The notes: generated from the sequence alone by a model not told the origin. DNA of 41,205 nt from an uncultured Clostridia bacterium (GCA_944380775.1 CALWIP010000013.1:1-41205); one strand, 5' to 3'. Positions 9,301 through 17,180 are shown, numbered from the stretch's first letter. A program made the numbers and translations.

Positions 9301-9804
9301 GTGGGTTACGACATGTACCTCAAGCTGCTGGGCGAGGCGGTCAGCAGGGAAAAGGGCGAAGAGGTGCGCGCCGCCGACGAGGAATGCCTGGTGGACCTGC
9401 AGGTGCAGGCGCACATCCCGGAGGAGTACCTCGGCAGCCTGACGCAGCGGCTGGAGATGTACCGCCGCATCGCGGATATCCGGACGGAAGAGGACGCGCA
9501 GGACGTCATCGACGAGATGATCGACCGCTTCGGCGACCCGCCCGCCGCCGTGAAGGGCCTGGTGGACGTCGCGCTGCTGCGCAACCTGGCCGCCGGCCTG
9601 GGCGTGACGGAGGTCAAGCAGCAGGGCGAGTCGCTGCTGCTCTACCAGCCGAAGATCGACATGAAGCAGGCGCAGCGGCTCATTGGCGGCCTCAAGTCGC
9701 GCGTGCTGCTCTCGGCCGGCAGCCGGCCCTATATCAGCGTGAAGCTTTCGGGCGAGGAACCGCTCGACGCGCTGCGCAAAACGCTTTTGCTCATGCAGGG
9801 GTAA
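6346..9804 (+). CDS. mfd: Transcription-repair coupling factor
   Basis: 1152 residues, full length. Mfd removes RNA polymerase stalled at lesions and recruits UvrA. The UvrB-homology part is N-terminal, then the RNA polymerase-interacting domain with YVVHATHGIGVFEG and KVRYAKNDTLYVPV, then the RecG-like translocase with Walker A GDVGFGKTE (about 643-651), DEEQRFGV (about 745), TLSATPIPRTL, the TRG-region HGKM, CTTIIETGVDVPNANT and QIRGRVGRS, and the C-terminal UvrA-interaction-masking domain. The ATG overlaps the pth stop; a GTG three bases upstream is an alternative start. A strong terminator follows. Confidence 0.97.
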   Translation: MQFLLDAIARLPEYRTLEAAVRARGPAEAAGLSGVHKANVVAALCSRLQRRALVLAADEAEAQRLCEDLEAMGLRPLFYPARDFCLRDEEVASHEYEHQRLQALARWMDGACGCVVACVDAALQITLPPQELQKRRLPLAPGQEISEEDAAAALLACGFVRADQIDGPGQFSIRGGILDFFSPGAPAPVRAEFWGDEVDTVSYFDLESQRRTEPLPGGAQISPAREALIDDPAALAQRMRRHAQSLRGKAAAQAKAVLQAQADRLDQGLRLACADKFLPWLYGDAPATLFSYLEEGDLLFVSEAVKEKERMRSTQWQWGEDLKTCLQEGVLCRGLDRYSGDWTDAVSCFQRQGAVFLDVFARGGGEIPLRAAVNFNVRQLSLWGGSTQLLAEDLQAMLHNRWSCVVLAGNERAARAAVSELAAHGVPARYEAEPVSPPPGVAVVTGGALSAGLEYPGAAFGLISHGRMLQTRQKSRRAKNKNSKEIYSLADLAPGDYVVHATHGIGVFEGIHKLEMRGVVKDYIKVRYAKNDTLYVPVTQLDLVSKYIGPREDAQIKLHRLGGQEWQKAKARVRSAVKDMAKELIALYAARMQAKGHAFPEDNEWQRDFESRFEFNETEDQLRCIEEIKGDMEREAPMDRLLCGDVGFGKTEVALRAAFKCVTDSKQCAVLVPTTILAWQHYQTILRRMEGFPVTVELLSRFRTPRQQEEILRRLRRGEIDVIVGTHRLVSKDVSFRDLGLVIIDEEQRFGVAQKERLKEVCRNVDVLTLSATPIPRTLNMALSGIRDMSVIEEAPHDRHPVQTYVLEYDAGILADAVRRELRRGGQVYYLHNDVRTIERTAAALQERVPEARIGIGHGKMAENELSEVWRRLIDHEIDVLVCTTIIETGVDVPNANTLIIDNADHLGLSQLHQIRGRVGRSSRRAYAYLTFRRDKVLTEIAQKRLSAIREFTEFGSGFKIAMRDLEIRGAGNILGGEQHGHMEAVGYDMYLKLLGEAVSREKGEEVRAADEECLVDLQVQAHIPEEYLGSLTQRLEMYRRIADIRTEEDAQDVIDEMIDRFGDPPAAVKGLVDVALLRNLAAGLGVTEVKQQGESLLLYQPKIDMKQAQRLIGGLKSRVLLSAGSRPYISVKLSGEEPLDALRKTLLLMQG

Positions 9805-9808
9805 CGGC

Positions 9809-9853
9809 GCGCCCCCGGACCTTACAAAAATGTAAGATCCGGGGGCGTTTTGT
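9809..9853 (+). terminator. Intrinsic terminator after mfd
   Basis: A long stem formed by CGCCCCCGGA(c)CTTACA and TGTAAGATCCGGGGGCG around a short A-rich loop, followed by TTTTGT. It ends the pth-mfd unit. Confidence 0.85.
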
Positions 9854-9941
9854 AAGGGGAATCGATGGCGGGGCCCGCCGCGGTTTGCTATCCTAAAAAC
9901 AGGCCGGGCAACCGGCAAAACAGTTGGAAGGAGGAACGGCA

Positions 9942-10040
9942 ATGCCGGTTTTGAATGGGTCCCATCAAAAAAACCTGAGGCCCGGCCCTGCGCGCGCCGC
10001 GCGGGGACCGCTTGACGGGGGGAGGGAACGCCGTGCGTGA
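9942..10040 (+). pseudogene. Short ORF, possible remnant of an ABC ATPase gene
   Basis: A 32-codon ORF with an excellent GGAAGGAGG site seven bases before its ATG. It starts MPVLNGSHQKN, which resembles the usual beginning of BceA-type ATPases (M-x-V-L-x-V-x-x-L-x-K), and its TGA at 10038-10040 overlaps the permease GTG at 10033, just as the stop of an upstream ATPase gene normally does. No Walker A, signature or Walker B motif exists between the two ends. I infer a nearly complete deletion of the partner ATPase. A leader peptide is the alternative. The identification is weak because only about ten residues carry the similarity. Confidence 0.35.
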
Positions 10041-12063
10041 CCGCTTTTTATACGCCCGCCTTGCCGCGGGGAATATCCACAAAAACGGGCGCCTCTACTA
10101 CCCCTATCTCCTCACGGTGGTATGCACGGTGGCGGCGCATTTTATCCTTTCGGCCCTCTCGTCGGAGCCGGATCTCCCGGAGCGGGTCCGCTATGCGTAT
10201 TTGCAGACCTATGTTACGATGGGGGAAGTCCTGGTCACGCTGTTTGCGGTGGTTTTCCTGTTTTACACCAACAGCTTTTTGATGAAACGGAGGAAGAAAG
10301 AGATTGCGCTCTACCGGGTGCTGGGCATGGGGCGGCGGAACCTCGCCGCCATGCTGGGGATGGAGACGCTTTACCTCGCCGTTGCCGGCTTGGCGGGCGG
10401 CCTCCTGACCGGCGCGCTGTTTAAAAAACTGGCCGGCATGCTGCTCTACCGGCTGATGGGCCTCTCGTTTTACGAGAGCAGCCCGTTCCGCCCGGAAAGC
10501 GTGTGGCCCACGGCGGCGGTGTTCTGCGTCATCCTTGCGCTGGGGTTTTGGCACAACCTGCGGCAGACGGCGCGGTGCTCCCCAGTGGAGCTGCTGCGCG
10601 AAAGCGGCGCGGGAGAGCGCGAGCCGAAAACCCGTTGGTTCCTGGCGCTGCTGGGCGTGGCGGCGCTGGGCGGCGGCTATGGCATTGCCCTGTGCACGCA
10701 TTCTATTATGGAGGCGTTCTTGCTGTATTTCGTAGCGGTCCTTTTGGTCGCGGTGGGGACGTACTGCCTGTTTACCGCAGGGAGCATCGCGGCGCTTAAA
10801 CTGCTGCGGCGCAACAAGCGTTTTTACTACCGGCCGGGGCCGTTTATCGGCGTCTCCGGCATGTTGTACCGCATGAAGCGCAACGCGGTGGGTTTGGCGA
10901 ACATCTGCATCCTTTCGACCATGGTGCTGGTGATGGTCTCCGGGACGCTGGCGCTCTACGCCGGAACCGGGGAAATCGTCGCGCGCCGCTACCCGCGGCA
11001 GCTGCTGCTGGAGGCGGCCTGGACGCCCGGCAGCGGCGCGGCGTTTTCGCCGGGCGCGCTGGAAGAAACGGTGGCCGCCGCGGTGGAATCCGAGGGTTAC
11101 GCCGTAGAGGAGGCCGGTTCCGTTTGGCAGATGACGCTCTACGGCCGCCGCGAGGAAGGCGGGATCCGCATCCCGGAAAACGGGGGGCTGGAGCTGGGCG
11201 CGGTGCAGGTAACGCTGCTCTCGGAGCGGGAACTCTGCGAGAGCGCAGGGGTTGCGCCCGGCCTTGCGGAGGGGGAGGCCTACGCGCTGGGGGCGGCCGG
11301 TTCCGGCGGGAAGATCCAGCTCTCGTTTGACGGCGGAGGCGGCGTCTCCTTCACCCTGCGGGATTTGCCGGAGGCGCTGCGCGCGCAGATGCCGGAGCCG
11401 GTTTGGTCCATGGTCATGGACCAAGCGGTGCTTGTGGTTCCGGACCGCGCGGCGCTGGAGGCGGTTGCGGCGGCGCTGGCCGGGGCTTACCCGGACGAGG
11501 ACCCGCAGGCCCCTGTGTGGCGCTGCACCATGGACACCTCCGCGCCGGACGGTGGGACCGCAGGCGTGCGGGGCGCCATCCTCGATGCGGTGGCGCCCGA
11601 GACCGGGGAAGGCGGGCCCCTGCAATTTTTGACGGTCCGGGACCGCGAGGAGCAGGAGAGGGACCTCTACGCGATGAACGGCGGGTTTTTCTTCCTCGGG
11701 GTTTTCCTGGGCGTTTTATTCCTCATGGCCGCGGTGCTCATCATTTACTACAAACAGGTTTCCGAGGGATATGAGGACCGCGGGAATTACCAGATGATGC
11801 GCAAGGTCGGCCTGAGCCGGAAGCAGATCCGCCGCGCGGTCAACGGGCAGGTTCTGACGGTGTTTTTCCTGCCGCTGCTGGTGGCGGCGGCGCATGTGGC
11901 GTTGGATTTCCGTCTGATGGCAATCCTGCTTTTGCTCTTCGAGATGGAGAATACCATGACGCTGCTCTGCTGCACGGCGGCCGTGCTGGCCGGTTTCGCC
12001 GTGGTTTACGCGCTGGTTTACCGGATGACCGCGCGGGCGTATTACCGCATCGTGAGCAAATGA
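10033..12063 (+). CDS. FtsX/BceB-type ABC transporter permease, ATPase missing
   Basis: 676 residues. The N-terminus (RDRFLYARLAAGNIHKNGRLYYPYLLTVVCTV) is typical of large clostridial FtsX-fold permeases acting in peptide-antibiotic sensing or lipoprotein/cell-wall processes. Hydrophobic segments appear near residues 22-45, 65-85, 105-140, 160-180, 205-225 and 240-262. A large extracytoplasmic domain covers about 320-545, followed by three C-terminal helices with QVSEGYEDRGNYQMMRKVGLSRKQ between two of them. The GTG at 10033 has GGAGGG eight bases upstream and beats the TTG at 10012. Such permeases need an ATPase normally encoded directly upstream; here none is present, so the protein is orphaned or borrows a subunit. 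Confidence 0.85.
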   Translation: MRDRFLYARLAAGNIHKNGRLYYPYLLTVVCTVAAHFILSALSSEPDLPERVRYAYLQTYVTMGEVLVTLFAVVFLFYTNSFLMKRRKKEIALYRVLGMGRRNLAAMLGMETLYLAVAGLAGGLLTGALFKKLAGMLLYRLMGLSFYESSPFRPESVWPTAAVFCVILALGFWHNLRQTARCSPVELLRESGAGEREPKTRWFLALLGVAALGGGYGIALCTHSIMEAFLLYFVAVLLVAVGTYCLFTAGSIAALKLLRRNKRFYYRPGPFIGVSGMLYRMKRNAVGLANICILSTMVLVMVSGTLALYAGTGEIVARRYPRQLLLEAAWTPGSGAAFSPGALEETVAAAVESEGYAVEEAGSVWQMTLYGRREEGGIRIPENGGLELGAVQVTLLSERELCESAGVAPGLAEGEAYALGAAGSGGKIQLSFDGGGGVSFTLRDLPEALRAQMPEPVWSMVMDQAVLVVPDRAALEAVAAALAGAYPDEDPQAPVWRCTMDTSAPDGGTAGVRGAILDAVAPETGEGGPLQFLTVRDREEQERDLYAMNGGFFFLGVFLGVLFLMAAVLIIYYKQVSEGYEDRGNYQMMRKVGLSRKQIRRAVNGQVLTVFFLPLLVAAAHVALDFRLMAILLLLFEMENTMTLLCCTAAVLAGFAVVYALVYRMTARAYYRIVSK

Positions 12064-12073
12064 GGACGCCCTA

Positions 12074-12121
12074 AAAAGCCGCCCCGCGCCGGGAAAATCC
12101 CGAGCAGCGGGGCGGTTTTTG
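12074..12121. terminator. Bidirectional terminator between permease and uracil-DNA glycosylase
   Basis: AAAAAGCCGCCCCGC ... GCGGGGCGGTTTTT with a smaller GGGAAAATCCC hairpin inside. The A-run/T-run symmetry suits the two convergent genes. Confidence 0.88.
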
Positions 12122-12144
12122 CCGCATGGCGCGGTTTTGCAGGC

Positions 12145-12711
12145 TCACGCGATGCCGAGCTCGTCGAGCTTTTCGCGGAGCTTCAAAAAGTCCTCAAAGG
12201 CGGCGGGCTTTTGCGCGGGGTTGCGCAGCAGCGCGGCCGGGTGCAGCGTCGCCGTCATCCACACGCCGTTCTTTTCCCAGAAGACGCCGTGCTCCTTCGT
12301 AATGCGGATGTCCGGCTTGATGAGCTTCATCGCCGCGATGCGCCCTAAGCAGACGATGACCTGCGGGCGAAGCAGGCGGACCTGCTCGCGCAGCCAGCCG
12401 ATGCAGGCGTCCTGCTCCTCCGGCAGTGGGTCCCGGTTTTTCGGCGGGCGGCATTTGACAATGTTCGCAATGTAGATGTTCTTGCTGCGGTCCAGGTCCA
12501 CGGCGGCGAGCATTTTGTCGAGCAGCTGCCCGCCGCGCCCGACGAACGGCTCGCCCTGCAGGTCTTCGTTCTGGCCGGGGCCTTCCCCAATGAACAGGAC
12601 GCGGGCGTTTTCATTCCCCACGCCAAAGACCACGTTGGAGCGCGTCTCGCACAGCGCGCATTTGCGGCATTGCAGGCAGTCCTGCCGCAGGGTTTCCCAG
12701 GTGTATTCCAT
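12145..12711 (-). CDS. Uracil-DNA glycosylase, iron-sulfur (type 4/5) family
   Basis: 188 residues. It excises uracil from DNA to start base excision repair. Evidence: the CxxCxLC pattern near residues 15-21, the active-site block IGEGPGQNED (41-50), GEPFVGRGGQLLDKML, the second cysteine pair IVKCRPPKNRDPLPEEQDAC (Cys87 and Cys103), and the DNA-binding loop HPAALLR near the C-terminus. The four conserved cysteines ligate a 4Fe-4S cluster in characterised members. It lies 24 bases after the YgjP-like gene on the minus strand, probably in the same transcript. Confidence 0.93.
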   Translation of the reverse strand: MEYTWETLRQDCLQCRKCALCETRSNVVFGVGNENARVLFIGEGPGQNEDLQGEPFVGRGGQLLDKMLAAVDLDRSKNIYIANIVKCRPPKNRDPLPEEQDACIGWLREQVRLLRPQVIVCLGRIAAMKLIKPDIRITKEHGVFWEKNGVWMTATLHPAALLRNPAQKPAAFEDFLKLREKLDELGIA

Positions 12712-12735
12712 TGAATTGATCCTCCTCTTCTCCTT

Positions 12736-13455
12736 TCAATCCCAGCCCTCGCAACGGATTTTCCACTGCACCGCGCGCAGCGAGGCGCGGCGCGCCCGCC
12801 AGTCCGGCACGGCGCTTTCGACCACGCGCCAGAAACGGGGCGAATGGTTGTGCTCGCGGATATGCGCGAGCTCGTGGACGACGACGTAGTCGATGTCTTC
12901 CGGCGGGGCGAACAGGAGCTTCCAGGTAAAGGTGAGCGCATTTTTCGCCGAGCAGACGCCCCAGGCGGAGTTGGACCGCCCAATGCGCACGGACGCGGGC
13001 GCAACGCCCAGGCGCGGCGCAAAAAATGCCACCCGCCCGCCGATGACCCGCGCGGCTTCCTCCCGTAACACGGCTTCCAGCGCGCCGCGCCAGGAGGCAA
13101 ACGGCGCGGCGGGGACAAACAGGCGGCCGCCCTCCAGCCGCGGGCCGCCGCCCTCCAGCACGGGGATCTCCCGCCCGGCGAGCGTGAGCGCGCCGCCCGG
13201 CGCGACAGAAAAGGATTCGCTGCGCGCGCGGGATTCCGCCAGGCGGGCGGACTGCGCGGCGAGCCACTCCCGGCGGGAGGAGACGAACGCGTCGATCTCC
13301 CGCGCCGGGACCCACTGCGGCGCGCGGACCTCCGCAGCGCCGTCTTTGCCGAGCGAGAGCGCGATGGTTTTGCGCGGCATGCGCCGCAGCCGGTAGGCGG
13401 GGATTTCCCCGCCGCCGCGCAGCTGGACCTCCGGTTCCCGTTTCTTCCCCGCCAT
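12736..13455 (-). CDS. YgjP-like zinc metallopeptidase (DUF45)
   Basis: 239 residues. The C-terminal half has the gluzincin motif HELAHIREHNHSPRFW at about residues 193-208 with two metal-binding histidines, the catalytic Glu and a downstream His, preceded by SAWGVCSAKNALTFTWKL, which is typical of the YgjP/WLM-like family. No signal peptide or membrane helix, so cytoplasmic. Substrate unknown. It has its own promoter about 55 bases upstream and is followed by the uracil-DNA glycosylase. Confidence 0.88.
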   Translation of the reverse strand: MAGKKREPEVQLRGGGEIPAYRLRRMPRKTIALSLGKDGAAEVRAPQWVPAREIDAFVSSRREWLAAQSARLAESRARSESFSVAPGGALTLAGREIPVLEGGGPRLEGGRLFVPAAPFASWRGALEAVLREEAARVIGGRVAFFAPRLGVAPASVRIGRSNSAWGVCSAKNALTFTWKLLFAPPEDIDYVVVHELAHIREHNHSPRFWRVVESAVPDWRARRASLRAVQWKIRCEGWD

Positions 13456-13508
13456 GCAGACCCTCCTTTTTCGCCGCAGAGCCCCTCCTGACGGGGCCGT
13501 ATGGGGTT

Positions 13509-13537
13509 ATGATAGCATAAAACGCGCGGTTTGACAA
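13509..13537 (-). promoter_or_regulatory. SigA-type promoter for the YgjP-like gene
   Basis: On the minus strand TTGTCA, 17-base spacer, TATCAT. Apart from this promoter and the ricin-fold gene promoter, the roughly 400-base gap 13456-13856 holds only GC-rich inverted repeats; I see no gene in it. Confidence 0.65.
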
Positions 13538-13710
13538 ATTGCGCGGCCCCGTTCGCCCGGGCGCCTGCGGGAAAAGAAATTTTGTCACTTGCATAAAAAA
13601 GGCGCGCGGGCGCGCGGCGGTTTCGAGCGAATTCCTGAGTTTTGCCGGGCGAAGCGAGGGGGATCCGCGCGAATGGCGCGGGCGCGCCCGCCGCGGCGCC
13701 GCGGGGGAAA

Positions 13711-13738
13711 TTGACAACCGCGCCGCAGGTGCTATAAT
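13711..13738 (+). promoter_or_regulatory. Consensus promoter for the ricin-fold gene
   Basis: Perfect TTGACA and TATAAT separated by 16 bases. An A-rich leader of about 110 bases follows, with a small AAAAG...CTTTT hairpin near 13763-13781. The near-consensus boxes suggest strong expression. Confidence 0.85.
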
Positions 13739-13856
13739 AAAAAAGAAAAAGAAGAAAAACCAAAAGACCCCCTGGGCTTTTCGCGGACCCTTTTTCATCC
13801 CAGCTTATGATGCGAAACGAAGGTTCTTTTTCCAAAAGTAAAAGGAGTGTACAGTC

Positions 13857-14414
13857 ATGGCAAAGACGGTCGTTTCCAATCGTACCTATTACATCCTTTC
13901 CCAACGCACGGGGATGGCCCTGGACGTAGAGGGCGGCTCTACGGAAAACGGGGCCCGGCTGCAGGTGAAGGCGGCGGCTTCGTCGAAGAGCCAGCAGTGG
14001 AAATTCGTGAAGGCGGAGGACGGCCACCGCCTGGTGAACGCCCTCTCCGGCAAAGCGGCCGACATCATCGACGGCGGGCGCGAGAACGGCTCCTGGATGC
14101 ACCAGTGGGAGACCGCGGCGTCCGAAAGCCAGGTCTGGCTCGCGGAGCCGCAGGAGGACGGCAGCTTCCTGCTGCGCTCAAAGCCCTCCGGCAAGTGCAT
14201 GGACATTGTCGGCATGTCGGACGAAGACGGCGCCCAGGTGCAGATCTGGGAGGAGACCGGCGGCGACAACCAGAAGTGGACGCTGAAGGAAGCGCGCGCC
14301 CCGCGCGCGAAAAAACCGGCGGCAGAGGCCGCCAAAAAGCCGGCTGCGAAGGCTCCGGCAGAGAAAAAACCGGCCCGCAGCAGGGCTAAGAAGACGGAAA
14401 AGCCGGCAGAATGA
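13857..14414 (+). CDS. Cytoplasmic ricin-type beta-trefoil protein with lysine/alanine-rich tail
   Basis: 185 residues. Residues 6-145 form a three-repeat ricin B lectin-like trefoil with QxW motifs at 46-48 (QQW), 92-94 (QVW) and 139-141 (QKW) and repeated SGK/TGM-ALDV and GA-x-x-Q blocks. Residues 147-185 are a low-complexity, strongly basic tail of AKKPA-type repeats resembling histone H1 tails. There is no signal peptide, transmembrane helix or sorting motif, so the protein should stay in the cytoplasm, unusual for a lectin fold. An excellent AAAGGAG site and near-consensus promoter suggest abundance. The fold is clear. The function is unknown; nucleic-acid or polyanion binding by the tail is inference. 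Confidence 0.85.
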   Translation: MAKTVVSNRTYYILSQRTGMALDVEGGSTENGARLQVKAAASSKSQQWKFVKAEDGHRLVNALSGKAADIIDGGRENGSWMHQWETAASESQVWLAEPQEDGSFLLRSKPSGKCMDIVGMSDEDGAQVQIWEETGGDNQKWTLKEARAPRAKKPAAEAAKKPAAKAPAEKKPARSRAKKTEKPAE

Positions 14415-14430
14415 CGGCGGAGCGGGCAGG

Positions 14431-14452
14431 CGGGCAGGTCCCGGCCTGCCCG
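14431..14452 (+). terminator. GC-rich hairpin after the ricin-fold gene
   Basis: Perfect 8-bp stem CGGGCAGG / CCTGCCCG. No T-run follows, so termination is uncertain. Confidence 0.35.
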
Positions 14453-14551
14453 CGCGCGTTCCCGCAGGCATAGGCCCGCCCCATTCCCCATATCCTTGTG
14501 ACAGCGCGCTGCGGCCGTGCGGCGCGGAACCAGGGAAAAGGGGGCGTCGGA

Positions 14552-15370
14552 ATGTTGGTCATCCGCGGCAAGCATCTTTTGGCGGCGCTTTGCGCCGTGC
14601 TGCTTTTTTCGCTCATCCCGGTTGTGTACCGGTTCATCCCGCCGGCGGCGGTGGCGGTGGCCGCCGTCAACACAAGCTGGGGCCTCAGCTTCCAGCAGGA
14701 GGGCGCGCCGCCCGTGGGCAACGCGAGCCAGGAATTCCTGGACGGCTACCGCGCCCATTACCTCGGGGACACAGGGAAAAAACGCATCTACCTCACGTTT
14801 GACGCCGGGTATGAAAACGGGTGCACCGAGGCCATCCTCGACGCGCTGAAAAAGCACGGCGCGCCCGCCACCTTCTTTGTCGTTGGGCATTACCTTGAGA
14901 GCAGCCCGGAGCTGGTGCGGCGCATGCTGGCGGACGGCCATACGGTGGGCAACCACACCCTTTCGCACCCGGACATGTCCGCCATCTCGGACCGCGCCTC
15001 CTTCCAGGCGGAGCTCGAAGGATTGGAGTCGCTGTTCCGCGAGGTCACAGGCTGCGAGCCTGTGAAATATTACCGCCCGCCGCAGGGGAAATTCAGCGAA
15101 CAGAACCTGGAGTACGCCAAGGAGCTCGGCTATGAGACATTCTTCTGGAGCCTTGCCTACGTCGACTGGTACGCGGACCAGCAGCCCACGCGCGAGGAAG
15201 CGATGGAAAAACTGCTCGGGCGCATCCACCCGGGCGCTATTGTGCTGCTGCACAGCACCTCCCGCACCAACGCCGGTATCCTCGACGAACTGCTCACCCG
15301 CTGGGAAGAGATGGGCTACACGTTCGGCGCGCTTTCCGAACTCTGCTCGGCTACAGAAACATCCGCTTAA
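14552..15370 (+). CDS. pdaA: PdaA-type muramic delta-lactam polysaccharide deacetylase
   Basis: 272 residues. PdaA removes the N-acetyl group of muramic acid on the way to the muramic delta-lactam of spore cortex, needed for germination. One N-terminal membrane helix (about 8-28) or uncleaved signal directs it outward. NodB/CE4 motifs: TFDAGYENG (82-90), ATFFVVGHYL, the metal-binding GNHTLSHPD (His135, His139), YYRPPQGKFSE, FWSLAYVDWYADQQP and HPGAIVLLHSTSRTN. The fingerprint TFDAGYENG with VDW matches Bacillus PdaA rather than generic deacetylases. I chose the ATG at 14552 because AGGGGG lies seven bases upstream. It implies a spore-forming host. Confidence 0.9.
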   Translation: MLVIRGKHLLAALCAVLLFSLIPVVYRFIPPAAVAVAAVNTSWGLSFQQEGAPPVGNASQEFLDGYRAHYLGDTGKKRIYLTFDAGYENGCTEAILDALKKHGAPATFFVVGHYLESSPELVRRMLADGHTVGNHTLSHPDMSAISDRASFQAELEGLESLFREVTGCEPVKYYRPPQGKFSEQNLEYAKELGYETFFWSLAYVDWYADQQPTREEAMEKLLGRIHPGAIVLLHSTSRTNAGILDELLTRWEEMGYTFGALSELCSATETSA

Positions 15371-15371
15371 A

Positions 15372-15398
15372 TTGTATTTTCGACACAAAATAATACAA
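15372..15398. repeat. Small inverted repeat between pdaA and the HD-domain gene
   Basis: Seven-base arms TTGTATT / AATACAA around 13 bases, in a 155-base AT-rich gap. No T-run. The rest of the gap (to 15525) shows short GGATTC/GAATCC repeats and nothing recognisable. Confidence 0.3.
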
Positions 15399-15525
15399 AT
15401 TGGAATGAATTTCCCGCGCTTTTGGAATCCTTCCGGGGATTCGGGAATGCGGGGAATCCGCACAAGGATCATGAGAAACATCCAGGATGGAGACGGATCC
15501 GGCGCCGCCGGGGAAAGGGGGAACG

Positions 15526-16113
15526 ATGAACCCGTACCGCGAAGAATTTGAACAGATCTACCGCGCGCACATTGCCAGGCCGGGCGCGGCCGAGCTGCTG
15601 GAGTGGCTCGGCCAGACCGACTTTTTCCGCGCGCCGGCGAGCACGCGCTTCCATGGCGCGTGCGAAAACGGCCTGGTGATGCACAGCGTCAACGTCTACC
15701 GCGTGCTGCGCGAGCGTTATTTTGAGCCGGAGCAGGACAGCGAGGAGAGCTTTGCCATTTGCGGCCTGCTGCACGACCTGTGCAAGGCGGAGTTTTACAA
15801 AACCGCCACCCGCAACGTGAAGAACGAGGCCACCGGCGCGTGGGAAAAGCAGCCGTTTTACCAGGTGGAGGATAAATTCCCGTTTGGCCACGGGGAAAAG
15901 AGCGTGTTCCTCATCGAGCGGTTCCTGCGGCTCAAAACGTCGGAGGCGATTGCCATCCGCTGGCACATGGGCGGCTTTGACGACAGCGCCCGCGGCGGCA
16001 GTTTTTCCGTCAGCGTGGCGTATGAGCGCTACCCGCTGGCCGTCAAGCTGCATTTGGCGGACCTGGAGGCGACCTACCTGCGCGAAAAAGGGACCTCCGC
16101 CGTGCGCCGCTGA
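15526..16113 (+). CDS. HD-domain protein, putative phosphohydrolase
   Basis: 195 residues. Metal-binding HD-domain pattern: RFHGACENGLVMHSVNVY (His53), GLLHDLCKAEFY (His83-Asp84), a FPFGHGEKSVFL segment and late KLHLADLEATY supplying a further Asp. The family includes YhaM-type nucleases and nucleotide phosphohydrolases, but no OB-fold domain is present, so the substrate is unknown. The ATG at 15526 follows AAAGGGGG. It lies 69 bases before ldh and may share its transcript. Confidence 0.85.
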   Translation: MNPYREEFEQIYRAHIARPGAAELLEWLGQTDFFRAPASTRFHGACENGLVMHSVNVYRVLRERYFEPEQDSEESFAICGLLHDLCKAEFYKTATRNVKNEATGAWEKQPFYQVEDKFPFGHGEKSVFLIERFLRLKTSEAIAIRWHMGGFDDSARGGSFSVSVAYERYPLAVKLHLADLEATYLREKGTSAVRR

Positions 16114-16182
16114 GCGGATAACAGCAGAAAAAACCGGAAACCCTAACAAAAATAGGGGCGCGTCCCCGAAGGAGGAAAAAAT

Positions 16183-17133
16183 ATGACGGCAGATACCCGG
16201 AAAGTTGTGTTAATCGGCGCCGGCCTGGTGGGCATGAGCTACGCGTATGCGCTGCTGAACCAAGGCGGCTGTAACGAATTGGTCCTCATTGATATTGACC
16301 GCAAGCGCGCCGAGGGCGAGGCGATGGACCTGAACCACGGCCTGGCCTTCTCCCCGGCGCACATGAAAATCTACGCGGGCGGCTACGAGGACTGCGCGGA
16401 CGCCGACATTGTCGCCATCTGCGCGGGCGTCGCCCAGAAGCCGGGCGAGTCGCGGCTGGACCTGCTCCAGCGCAACACGGAGGTGTTCAAGACCATTGTG
16501 GACCCGGTGATGCGCTCCGGCTTCCAGGGGATTTTTCTGGTGGCGACGAACCCGGTGGACATCATGGCGCGTGTGACGCATAAGCTCTCCGGCATGAAGT
16601 CGGAGCAGGTGCTCGGCACCGGCACCGCGCTGGACACCGCCCGCCTGCGCTACCTGCTGGGCGATTATTTTTCCGTGGATCCGCGCAACGTGCACGCCTA
16701 TGTCATCGGCGAGCACGGCGACAGCGAATTCGTCCCGTGGTCCCAGGCCATGTTGGCCACCAAGCCCATCGTTTCCATCTGTGAGGAGTCCGGCGGGCGC
16801 TACCGCTTGGAGGACATGGAGCGCATTACGGTGCAGGTGCGCACCGCCGCGCAGAAGATCATCGAGGCGAAGCGCTCGACTTATTACGGCATCGGCATGG
16901 CGATGGTGCGCATCACCCGCGCCATCTTCGGCGACGAAAACAGCGTGCTCACCGTTTCCTCCCGCATGCACGGCTACAACGGGCTGGAGGGCGTGTATAT
17001 CGGCGTGCCGGGCATCGTCTGCCGCAGCGGCGTGCGCCACATCCTTTCGCTGAACCTCACGGAGGCGGAGCGCGGTAGCCTGCTCCGCTCCGCCGCCATT
17101 TTGGAGGAATATTACCACGGCCTCAAGCTGTGA
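16183..17133 (+). CDS. ldh: L-lactate dehydrogenase
   Basis: 316 residues, the normal length. It interconverts pyruvate and L-lactate with NAD(H) and regenerates NAD+ in fermentation. It has the Rossmann GAGLVGMSYA motif, an Asp (LIDID) that selects NAD, the substrate loop AGVAQKPGESRLDLL whose Gln and Arg favour pyruvate over oxaloacetate, NPVD, GTGTALDTARLRYLL and the catalytic-His motif GEHGDSEFVPWS. AAGGAGG precedes the ATG. Lactate dehydrogenase rather than malate dehydrogenase is supported by the Gln in the loop. Confidence 0.94.
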   Translation: MTADTRKVVLIGAGLVGMSYAYALLNQGGCNELVLIDIDRKRAEGEAMDLNHGLAFSPAHMKIYAGGYEDCADADIVAICAGVAQKPGESRLDLLQRNTEVFKTIVDPVMRSGFQGIFLVATNPVDIMARVTHKLSGMKSEQVLGTGTALDTARLRYLLGDYFSVDPRNVHAYVIGEHGDSEFVPWSQAMLATKPIVSICEESGGRYRLEDMERITVQVRTAAQKIIEAKRSTYYGIGMAMVRITRAIFGDENSVLTVSSRMHGYNGLEGVYIGVPGIVCRSGVRHILSLNLTEAERGSLLRSAAILEEYYHGLKL

Positions 17134-17180
17134 GCAGGCGGAATGAACCGGAATTTAACCCGCCTCTTCCGCGCCGGAAC

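Noticed and set aside
7513-9942. Long open frame on the minus strand opposite mfd (about 800 codons)
   Set aside because: It is an antisense shadow of a certain gene in GC-rich DNA; its composition (His/Arg/Ala-rich) and lack of any domain match make it non-coding.
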